A stretch of DNA of 64,000 bases from Robinsoniella peoriensis (lineage in GTDB: Bacteria > Bacillota > Clostridia > Lachnospirales > Lachnospiraceae): contig NZ_JTGN01000001.1 in NCBI RefSeq assembly GCF_000797495.1, positions 379,501-443,500 of the forward strand. The letters run 5' to 3'. Shown here one piece after another: positions 28,424 through 34,237 of this stretch; position 1 is the stretch's first letter; every line of letters starts with the position of its first letter. Both the position numbers and the translations under genes were made by a program. The notes below the pieces were generated by a model, which was given only the letters and a program-made list of their open reading frames with translations, did no database searches and was not told where the DNA came from.

Positions 28424-28948
28424 CTATATACCCTCATAGCAGAGCACAGACTGAACATCGTAGCCTTTCAGACGTTCTCTGCCTTTCAGCCCTGCAAGTT
28501 CCATTAAAAATACAATCTTGACTACTTCTCCGCCCAGACTTTCAATCAGCTTCACGCTGGCTTCTATAGTTCCGCCTGTAGCAATTAAATCATCAATAAT
28601 AACAACCTTCTGTCCAGGCTTAACCGCATCCTTGTGAATTTCAATTTCGGCACTGCCATACTCCAGGTCATATTCCTCAGAAATTGTCTCACAGGGCAAT
28701 TTCCCCTTTTTCCTCACAGGTACAAAGGAAGTATGCAAATTATATGCCAGGGGCATTCCAAAAATGAATCCTCTGGATTCTGTTCCAACAATTACATCTA
28801 CCGGTATATCTCCAATTAATTCCTGCATGGAATCAATTGCAAGCTTCAATCCGTCTGCATCCTGCAAAATACTGGTAACATCTCTGAAAATAACTCCTGG
28901 TTCCGGAAAATCCGGGATACTTCTTACATAATCGTCTAGCTTCTTCAT
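28424..28948 (-). CDS. apt: Adenine phosphoribosyltransferase
   Basis: 174 aa, typical. It converts adenine and PRPP to AMP plus pyrophosphate (purine salvage). The PRPP-binding loop is VVIIDDLIATGGT; the N-terminus has IPDFPEPGVIFRD, another family signature. The ATG at 28948 sits 6 nt after GGAG; nine extra upstream codons have no site of their own. It is the first gene of the seven-gene operon with rel, which links adenine-nucleotide salvage to the alarmone enzyme. Confidence 0.95.
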   Translation of the reverse strand: MKKLDDYVRSIPDFPEPGVIFRDVTSILQDADGLKLAIDSMQELIGDIPVDVIVGTESRGFIFGMPLAYNLHTSFVPVRKKGKLPCETISEEYDLEYGSAEIEIHKDAVKPGQKVVIIDDLIATGGTIEASVKLIESLGGEVVKIVFLMELAGLKGRERLKGYDVQSVLCYEGI

Positions 28949-29007
28949 CCTGTTCTCCATTCTAAATTCAATCATTCTTCTTTATTTATCAATTTAACTT
29001 ATCCATA

Positions 29008-29036
29008 AGTATATCATTTATCTATCGAATTATCAA
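29008..29036 (-). promoter_or_regulatory. Promoter of the apt-rel-hisS-aspS operon
   Basis: On the minus strand TTGATA (29031-29036) and TATACT (29008-29013) are 17 bp apart, 60 bp before the apt start. Confidence 0.7.
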
Positions 29037-29063
29037 TTGTAAACTCCTTCAAAATTAGGCGCA

Positions 29064-29099
29064 AAAAAAGATGCAAAATGGTATATTTGCATCTTTTTT
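29064..29099. terminator. Bidirectional-looking terminator upstream of apt
   Basis: A 14-bp stem (aaaaaagatgcaaa / tttgcatctttttt) with an 8-nt loop. On the minus strand it is the first terminator after the tRNA-Leu gene 400 bp away. Confidence 0.8.
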
Positions 29100-29507
29100 C
29101 TGTTATAGTGTCGTATTATGTGGTTTTTTTCTACTTTATGGGCATGAATTCCATTTATAAAGGAGACTATTTTGAGGGCAAACTCCACGAGGCCATGCCC
29201 CTTCTGTATTTATTAACCAGTCATGCAGTTCCTCATTTGCCAAAACGTATCACCGAACCATAAGCTTATAAGATTCCCAAACCGGACTCAGAAGCAGTAA
29301 CCGTCATATTATAAGTTGCAGTTCCTATCGATTATGCATTACAAATTTCATAGAATACGTTCTTCCGTTCCTATCGGACATAACAAATCTATCCCCAGTG
29401 TATTGATCAAGTATATGGTACCCCCATACTTTTCAATCATACGTAAAACAAAAAATAGCCCTCTTTTCAGAAGACTACTCTTATATAAAAACCCAATATT
29501 TCTTTGA
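29100..29507. other. Intergenic stretch between terminator and tRNA-Leu
   Basis: A 61-codon plus-strand frame begins at 29078, inside the terminator hairpin, and ends at 29263 without a usable ribosome site at its start. A second frame at 29348-29554 runs into the tRNA. Neither is supported, and I see no RNA motif. It may hold decayed coding sequence. Confidence 0.4.
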
Positions 29508-29591
29508 TGCGGAAGATGGGACTTGAACCCACACGATATTGCTACCACAGGCACCTGAAGCCTGCGCGTCTGCCAATTCCGCCACTTCCGC
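29508..29591 (-). tRNA. tRNA-Leu, anticodon CAG
   Basis: 84 nt with a 7-bp acceptor stem (GCGGAAG / CTTCCGC), discriminator A, a T arm with GGTTCAAGTCC and the long variable arm of class II tRNAs. The anticodon stem CAGGC/GCCTG encloses TTCAGGT, giving CAG. CCA is not encoded. Confidence 0.95.
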
Positions 29592-29626
29592 GTTCTATGT
29601 AGTTACTTGCGCAACTTACATGCTAT

Positions 29627-29655
29627 ATAATACAATATTTGTAACCGCTTGTCAA
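29627..29655 (-). promoter_or_regulatory. Promoter of tRNA-Leu(CAG)
   Basis: On the minus strand TTGACA (29650-29655) and TATTAT (29627-29632) are 17 bp apart, 36 bp upstream of the tRNA. Confidence 0.8.
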
Positions 29656-29722
29656 CAAGAATTTTAAATTTTTTCAAAAATTTATACAAATAAAAAATTT
29701 TCAACTTTTTTCGATTTTAGTG

Positions 29723-29751
29723 TTGACATCTGTTCCTACCAATGCTATAAT
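29723..29751 (+). promoter_or_regulatory. Consensus promoter of tRNA-Leu(AAG)
   Basis: Perfect TTGACA (29723-29728) and TATAAT (29746-29751) with 17-bp spacing, the strongest sigma-A promoter in the window. It is divergent from the other tRNA-Leu promoter. Confidence 0.9.
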
Positions 29752-29803
29752 TCTATCTGTTCGCAGCTGAGAGAAACACATCACAGCGGATATAACTACA
29801 TAG

Positions 29804-29887
29804 GCGGGAGTGCTGGAATTGGCAGACAGGCAAGACTAAGGATCTTGTGTATGCATGTACGTGTGGGTTCAAGTCCCATCTCCCGCA
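29804..29887 (+). tRNA. tRNA-Leu, anticodon AAG
   Basis: 84 nt with a class II variable arm. The acceptor stem is GCGGGAG / CTCCCGC with discriminator A; anticodon stem CAAGA/TCTTG encloses CTAAGGA, giving AAG. The T arm matches that of the divergent tRNA-Leu(CAG). Confidence 0.95.
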
Positions 29888-29901
29888 TAGTTAATTTTGA
29901 G

Positions 29902-29934
29902 AAGAATACCTAATTTATTGGGTATTCTTTTTTT
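29902..29934 (+). terminator. Terminator of tRNA-Leu(AAG)
   Basis: The stem aagaatacc / ggtattctt is followed by TTTTTTT, 15 nt after the tRNA 3' end. Confidence 0.9.
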
Positions 29935-30047
29935 GTTCAATCAAACTGTGCTATTTTTTACTCCCCCCTCTCAGGTTACGAGATTAGTTTGTGGGAGATG
30001 GGTCCCGGATGAAGGGCACATAGCGGGCTACATAACCCAATCTTTTC

Positions 30048-30300
30048 ATTTTCCATATAATTTTCTTAATAGAATCACAAGCTTTTTTAGAAATGCTTTA
30101 TTCCCACGTCATAATCTTGACACAAATATTCGATATACTAATATCATCAAATGAAGGACAGCGGTTTCACAACATAAATAAATTAGCTTACCTATCGTGG
30201 ACTGCCGTTGGACTTCGACTAACAATTATCCAAACAATATTGGTTAACATAAACTTTTTCATAACTCAGCCCTGTACTCACAGTACAGGGCTCTCCCTCC
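30048..30300 (+). ncRNA. Candidate small RNA unit A (first of two tandem copies)
   Basis: No supported plus-strand gene. The unit includes TTGACA (30117-30122) with TAATAT 16 bp on, then a ~140-nt transcribed-looking part from ~30150. Within it CAGCGG can pair with CCGTTG, and the segment GGACTTCGACTAACAA is shared with unit B. It ends in an 11-bp hairpin (30268-30278 / 30282-30292) followed by CU-rich TCTCCCTCC. The family is unknown; it could also be a cis-acting leader. Confidence 0.5.
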
Positions 30301-30441
30301 GTTCAGAGATATAAAAAAATATCGCAGCCACGAGCCAACCATGACCACCCAGTCCGATTTATCAGGTTGAAATCCGTAAAAATTAATGGGTATCATCAGC
30401 ATAAGCGGAAAGTATTTATGAGAACCAGACTCTATCTATTT

Positions 30442-30690
30442 CATATTTCCCTACCAATTTCTTAATACAATCTAAAGCTTTTTTATAAATCATTTATTTC
30501 TCTGCCACACTTCGGACACAAATCTTCGGTATACTATATATATCAAATGAAGAACAGCGGTTTTACCTAACACCTTGTTATGTGAGCTGCCGCTGGACTT
30601 CGACAAACAACTATCCTATTATTGGTTTATATAAAATCTTTTTCATAACTCTGCCAGTACTGTTAACAGTACTGGCCTCCCTCTTTTTAT
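30442..30690 (+). ncRNA. Candidate small RNA unit B (second tandem copy)
   Basis: It resembles unit A over its whole length: an upstream AT-rich block with aaagcttttttataaat, ACACAAAT-TTCGGTATACT, then TCAAATGAAGAACAGCGG. The inner helix is CAGCGG with CCGCTG here, versus CCGTTG in A, which keeps the pairing. GGACTTCGACAAACAA follows. The closing hairpin gccagtactg / cagtactggc (30653-30676) is followed by CTCCCTCTTTTT, a plausible terminator. The hairpin arms differ in sequence from unit A while keeping a perfect stem, which argues for a conserved structure. Confidence 0.55.
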
Positions 30691-30780
30691 GGACCTTTTT
30701 TACTTTTTTTCTGTCCATTTTTTCCCATGCATAATAAACTATAAATTACGAAATACTATCTCAAAAAAGGAGTGTGTATT

Positions 30781-30933
30781 ATGGAAACTAAAAATACTAA
30801 TAAAAATGATTATAAGTTTGCAGATATTAATGAATCCTGCAAAAGTGATATTGATGCATTAGAAAGCACTATCAGTAATAAGTTAAATAAACAAATTGCC
30901 ATCGTTGCATACGAACACTCGGAAGAGGAATAA
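30781..30933 (+). CDS. Small acidic protein of unknown function, 50 aa
   Basis: A strong AAGGAG lies 8 nt before the ATG, and a strong terminator lies directly after the double stop, so this is a real single-gene unit. The protein is Lys/Asn/Glu/Asp-rich with no signal or membrane segment: a polar N-terminus, a probable helix at ~20-40, one Cys at 21 and the end IAIVAYEHSEEE. The -AIVAYE- ending before a charged tail recalls small uncharacterised Clostridial proteins, but I cannot name a family. A peptide-precursor role is not excluded, but no modifying enzyme is nearby. Confidence 0.7.
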   Translation: METKNTNKNDYKFADINESCKSDIDALESTISNKLNKQIAIVAYEHSEEE

Positions 30934-30937
30934 TAAT

Positions 30938-30988
30938 AATGTGGCTGCCGTGAATCCTTAAGATGTACGGCAGCCACATTACTTTTTT
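30938..30988 (+). terminator. Terminator of the 50-aa gene
   Basis: A 14-bp stem (aatgtggctgccgt / acggcagccacatt) is followed by ACTTTTTTATTTTTG. Confidence 0.92.
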
Positions 30989-31318
30989 ATTTTTGAGGGA
31001 GTCAGACTGGTAACGTCGTGGGGTTTTACCAGACTGAACGAGTTGTGAAATATACCAGCTTCCGCTAATATAATTTGTATATTAACATATTTATACAAAA
31101 TTCGCAATAATCTAAATATAGAAATTTGTGTTATAATCCAAAAATTTTCTTGTTATAAAATGACCCTGCCGGAAGAAGATATACACTTCCCCCAACAGGG
31201 CAGAATATGATATTTCCTTTTTCTTTTGTTTCCCTACCTGTCAGGAGCCCCCCGGCACCACTTTAGAGCCTTTATCTGTGCTAATACGGCTTTCTTTCTC
31301 ATATAGTATCCAAGAATC
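30989..31318. other. Non-coding stretch with hairpins
   Basis: It contains ctggtaa / ttaccag around 31009-31034 and a GC-rich hairpin (ccctg..ggaag / cttcc..caggg) at about 31166-31202. The latter may end transcription of the small minus-strand gene upstream. No gene is seen. Confidence 0.4.
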
Positions 31319-31477
31319 TTATTTACTGTTGTATTTACGCAAATATTCTATTTGCTCCCGATCTTCCTGATCTTTGTCTTTTGAATTACCGGATACCTGA
31401 CATAAGGCTATTACAAAAACGCCGCTCGCCATTCCGGCAAAAAACAACCCGAATCCCATCAATATCTCCAGACCCAT
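31319..31477 (-). CDS. Small single-helix membrane protein, DUF3789-like, 52 aa
   Basis: The ATG at 31477 follows AGGGGGATTG with 8-nt spacing. Residues 3-27 form one Gly/Ala-rich membrane helix (GFGLFFAGMASGVFVIALCQ), followed by a charged tail with Lys, Asp and Glu. The pattern of a glycine-rich helix ending in an M/L-C-Q(S)-G-N type segment is that of DUF3789 proteins common in Clostridial mobile elements. The function is unknown. No mobile-element genes are nearby. Confidence 0.6.
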   Translation of the reverse strand: MGLEILMGFGLFFAGMASGVFVIALCQVSGNSKDKDQEDREQIEYLRKYNSK

Positions 31478-31581
31478 ATGACAATCCCCCTGTAAGAATA
31501 CACTTCTCTATTTATAATAATATGATAGACATATTTTTTTATACTTAATCACAGAAAGAATTAAATTTTCATATTAATCGC

Positions 31582-31625
31582 AAAAAATCCTGAAGACCGT
31601 GATTGTAAACCAGTCTTCAGGATTT
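31582..31625 (-). terminator. Terminator of the 63-aa gene
   Basis: A 13-bp perfect stem (aaatcctgaagac / gtcttcaggattt) is followed on the minus strand by TTTTTT, 20 nt past the stop. Confidence 0.9.
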
Positions 31626-31644
31626 CTTAATTGAATTTAATTTT

Positions 31645-31836
31645 TTACGACGGTATTACTTTAATTGTCCATGCATAACCATTCTTTGTCCATACTTTGT
31701 AGTCATTATCTTTATGATTATAAGTAATGTGATCCAATTCAGGATTTGCATTAACATTTATAATATTCATATACTCTATGGGATTCAGCTCCCAGTTTCT
31801 GCTTCGCAGATATGAATCAATTTCGTGACTGTACAT
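31645..31836 (-). CDS. Hypothetical protein, 63 aa
   Basis: A strong AGGAGG lies 8 nt before the ATG and a terminator follows, so it is likely real. The protein is soluble, rich in Asn, Tyr and Trp, with no signal peptide. It shows a strand-like end (DYKVWTKNGYAWTIKVIP), which suggests a small beta domain. I do not recognise the family. A minisatellite of 12-bp units begins just upstream of its ribosome site. Confidence 0.65.
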   Translation of the reverse strand: MYSHEIDSYLRSRNWELNPIEYMNIINVNANPELDHITYNHKDNDYKVWTKNGYAWTIKVIPS

Positions 31837-31852
31837 CTGATGCCCTCCTGTC

Positions 31853-31936
31853 TGTGTTTTATTTTGTGCTTTATCTTGTGCTTTATTTTGTGCTTTATCT
31901 TGTACTTTATCTTGTACTTTATTTTGTGTTCTATTT
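31853..31936. repeat. Seven 12-bp tandem repeats
   Basis: The units read tgtgctttatct or tgtgctttattt, with variants tgtgtttta and tgtacttta, without interruption for 84 bp. They lie directly upstream of the 63-aa gene, in its 5' region. Twelve is a multiple of three, so a plus-strand frame stays open, but the FVLYLVLY-type translation is an artefact of the repeat. Confidence 0.9.
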
Positions 31937-32113
31937 TTCTATTCTGTATTATTTCTTCTTAATCTTATTTTACCAATCTTATTTTGTATTTAAAATAGAA
32001 ATTTTTATCGATTTGTGGTAATATTTTATCTTCTTTTGTAAATCTTTCGGTTTTTTAACTGGAAAACAGGTTGTAATTAGATCTGATTACGGCCTGACCA
32101 CTATTTATCGTAC

Positions 32114-32153
32114 AAAAAACGGAAGCCAACCACATAAAATGTTTAGGCTTCCG
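32114..32153 (-). terminator. Terminator of tRNA-Asn
   Basis: The stem cggaagcc / ggcttccg is followed on the minus strand by TTTTTT, 52 nt beyond the tRNA. Confidence 0.8.
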
Positions 32154-32204
32154 CAAATAATCTTCATTATGAAATTCTCTTACTCAAAAAATAAGCAGTA
32201 AAAA

Positions 32205-32276
32205 CTCCCCGAGTTGGGCTCGAACCAACAACCCTTCGGTTAACAGCCGAATGCTCTACCATTGAGCTATCGAGGA
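32205..32276 (-). tRNA. tRNA-Asn, anticodon GTT
   Basis: 72 nt. The acceptor stem TCCTCGA / TCGGGGA (one T-G pair) has discriminator G. The D arm is AGCTCAATGGTAGAGC; the anticodon stem TTCGG/CCGAA encloses CTGTTAA, giving GTT. The T loop is GTTCGAGC. CCA is not encoded. Confidence 0.95.
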
Positions 32277-32287
32277 ATACAAATCAT

Positions 32288-32315
32288 ATTATAAACCTTA
32301 TATGAAATATGTCAA
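32288..32315 (-). promoter_or_regulatory. Promoter of tRNA-Asn
   Basis: On the minus strand TTGACA (32310-32315) and TATAAT (32288-32293) are 16 bp apart, 12 bp before the tRNA. Confidence 0.8.
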
Positions 32316-32406
32316 GAGGGTTTTCGCACTTTTCCAAAGAATTTGATCGTCTTTTTACGACAAAATTCCCCGAAGATTAAGTATCCCCGGGGTATCTAAA
32401 ACACTA

Positions 32407-32763
32407 TTATGCCAATTTAGATTTAGCCAGCTCTGCAAGTGTTGCAAAACCTTCTGCATCATTAACAGCCATATCAGCTAAGATTTTTCTATTCATTTCA
32501 ACTTCAGCAAGTTTTAATCCATACATAAATTTGCTGTAGGATAATCCGTTGATTCTAGCTGCTGCGTTGATACGAGCGATCCATAACTGTCTGAACTGAC
32601 GTTTTCTTTCTTTTCTTCCTGCATAAGAGCTTGTCAATGCTCTCATTACGGACTGTTTTGCTACTTTATACTGTTTAGATCTGGCACCTCTGTAACCTTT
32701 TGCCAGCTTTAATGTTCTATTATGTCTTTTTTTAGCGTTCATTCCGCCTTTAATTCTTGCCAT
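32407..32763 (-). CDS. rplT: 50S ribosomal protein L20
   Basis: 118 aa, standard. It binds 23S rRNA early in large-subunit assembly and, in Firmicutes, represses its own operon through the leader RNA. It begins MARIKGG with the basic extended N-terminus ([20 protein letters not shown]). AGGAGG lies 8 nt before the ATG. It is the last gene of infC-rpmI-rplT. Confidence 0.97.
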   Translation of the reverse strand: MARIKGGMNAKKRHNRTLKLAKGYRGARSKQYKVAKQSVMRALTSSYAGRKERKRQFRQLWIARINAAARINGLSYSKFMYGLKLAEVEMNRKILADMAVNDAEGFATLAELAKSKLA

Positions 32764-32788
32764 GTCTTATTTCCTCCTTCGCCTACTC

Positions 32789-32986
32789 TTATAAATAAGG
32801 TAAAATCTTCTTCATGTTTTTGAAATTTGTAGCATCTGTGATGATTGCTTTTCTTAAGTTTCTTTTTCTCTTGGCAGATTTTTTGGTTAAGATATGGCGC
32901 TTATAAGCTTTATTTCTTTTTAATTTACCTGTACCTGTTTTTTTGAAACGTTTCGCAGCTGCTCTGCTTGTTTTGATCTTTGGCAT
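32789..32986 (-). CDS. rpmI: 50S ribosomal protein L35
   Basis: 65 aa, full length: [15 protein letters not shown], highly basic, with the KRKRNLRKA stretch. AAGGAGG precedes the ATG. It is 25 nt upstream of rplT and 51 nt after infC. Confidence 0.97.
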   Translation of the reverse strand: MPKIKTSRAAAKRFKKTGTGKLKRNKAYKRHILTKKSAKRKRNLRKAIITDATNFKNMKKILPYL

Positions 32987-33037
32987 TGTATATGTTCCTC
33001 CTTATATTTAGACTTATCTATTTTAACTAAAAAATTC

Positions 33038-33547
33038 TTAACTACGTTTTTCAGTTAAAAACATCATAATGCTTCTGCCTTCCATTTTGGCCGGCTTATC
33101 CACTACTGCAATGTCTTCAAGTTCTTTTGCAAAATCATCCAGAATATGCCTGCTGCTCTGGATATGTGCCATTTCTCTACCTCTAAAACGAAGTGTTACC
33201 TTTACTTTGTTGCCTTTTTGAATAAACTTTCTGGCAGCACTTACTTTTGTATTCAAGTCATTTACATCGATATTTGGCGATAAACGAACTTCCTTTACAT
33301 CAATAACCTTTTGCTTTTTCTTCGCTTCTTTTTCTTTTCTCACCAGTTCGTAACGATACTTTCCGTAATCGATAATCTTACAAACAGGCGGTTTCGCTGT
33401 CGGAGCGATTTTAACCAGGTCTAATTCTGCTTCTTTAGCCAGTCTCATTGCCTCTTTTGTAGGCATAACACCTAATTGTTCTCCGTTTTCACCAATCAAA
33501 CGGATCTCTCTGTCTCTGATTTGCTCGTTAATCATTAATTCGCTAAT
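33038..33547 (-). CDS. infC: Translation initiation factor IF-3, likely AUU start
   Basis: 169 aa. IF-3 keeps 30S subunits free and discriminates against wrong start codons. Typical segments are MINEQIRDREIRLIGENGEQLG, YGKYRYE and KVTLRFRGREMAHI. The only good ribosome site (GGAGG) is 9 nt before an ATT, giving ISELMINEQ; the ATG four codons on would be 21 nt from that site. An AUU start is a known device for IF-3 autoregulation. If the internal ATG (33535) is used, the protein has 165 aa. Confidence 0.93.
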   Translation of the reverse strand: MSELMINEQIRDREIRLIGENGEQLGVMPTKEAMRLAKEAELDLVKIAPTAKPPVCKIIDYGKYRYELVRKEKEAKKKQKVIDVKEVRLSPNIDVNDLNTKVSAARKFIQKGNKVKVTLRFRGREMAHIQSSRHILDDFAKELEDIAVVDKPAKMEGRSIMMFLTEKRS

Positions 33548-33738
33548 TGTCTTGCACCTCCATAAAATGCTTGAAATAAATACCACTTCGCTGCTAATTA
33601 TCCGCATAAAAAAAGTGGATAGATAGACTATCCACATAATATTCCCATAGAACGTTCCTATGTAACATATTAACCGATAGTCACCTCTGTGCTATGGTGA
33701 GAGTGGATACTCTACTTTGATTTCTTGTAACCTTATTT
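33548..33738 (-). promoter_or_regulatory. infC leader, L20-type transcription attenuator
   Basis: A ~190-nt leader precedes infC. It holds an intrinsic terminator (stem GTGGATAG / CTATCCAC, 33615-33635, then TTTTTTT). Upstream lies a competing half, AGTATCCACT, which can pair with part of it, plus a distal stem-rich region. Position and layout match the L20 leader of Firmicutes, where free L20 favours termination. Confidence 0.75.
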
Positions 33739-33767
33739 ACTTTACCACATTCAAAATTTATTGTCAA
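33739..33767 (-). promoter_or_regulatory. Promoter of the infC-rpmI-rplT operon
   Basis: On the minus strand TTGACA (33762-33767) and TAAAGT (33739-33744) are 17 bp apart, just before the leader. Confidence 0.75.
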
Positions 33768-33798
33768 CTATTAATTTATTATTTTAACACATACATCA

Positions 33799-33830
33799 GA
33801 AAAGCAGCTCTAACTTCCGAGCCGCTTTTC
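33799..33830 (-). terminator. Terminator of the DUF1540 gene
   Basis: The stem gaaaagcagctc / gagccgcttttc with an 8-nt loop begins 16 nt after the DUF1540 stop. The minus-strand tail is only weakly T-rich. Confidence 0.65.
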
Positions 33831-33845
33831 CTTATACTTCACAAA

Positions 33846-34160
33846 TTATTTTTCTTCGAAGCTTGCGCATTCTGTCTGGTCGCAATGCTTTGCGGCTGCA
33901 CCGGCTATACCGATCTTATCTGCACTGCATTTACAGGATTCATTGAATGTGCAGTTACGTGCTTCACAGTCTACATCAATCTTCTGACATGGAGTTCCCA
34001 TGGAACTTCTGGCATTGTCACCTTTTCTTTCCCTGAAACTGGAACAACATGTTTCCTGGCATTTTTCTGCATGGTCTCCACCAACCTGGATATCACCTTT
34101 GCAGCAACACTCTGCATCGTTATAGACACAACTTTGAGCGGAACATACTAATAATGGCAT
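33846..34160 (-). CDS. DUF1540 cysteine-rich protein, two domains
   Basis: 104 aa with 15 Cys. Two DUF1540 units are visible (~5-40 and ~64-100). Each has a C-x5-C-x-C spacing (CVYNDAECCCKGDIQVGG, then CTFNESCKCSADKIGIAG) and ends in a C-x3-CxSF motif. A strong AAAGGAGG precedes the ATG. The Cys pattern suggests metal binding; such proteins are common in spore-forming Clostridia, but their role is not established. It is a single-gene unit. Confidence 0.85.
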   Translation of the reverse strand: MPLLVCSAQSCVYNDAECCCKGDIQVGGDHAEKCQETCCSSFRERKGDNARSSMGTPCQKIDVDCEARNCTFNESCKCSADKIGIAGAAAKHCDQTECASFEEK

Positions 34161-34237
34161 GATACTACCTCCTTTGATTTATTTGGGATAGTATCTGCCT
34201 TTTTAGATTTTTTATTCGTTAATATTTTAGAGCGTGA

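Noticed and set aside
29078-29263. 61-codon plus-strand frame after the apt region
   Set aside because: It starts inside a terminator hairpin and has no ribosome site or family resemblance.
29970-30020. Possible tRNA remnant (gtgggagatgggtccc resembles the tRNA-Leu 3' end in reverse)
   Set aside because: Match is short and imperfect and no cloverleaf can be built.
31812-32021. Plus-strand frame translating the 12-bp repeats
   Set aside because: Its FVLYLVLY sequence is a product of the repeat. The minus-strand gene here has the real signals.
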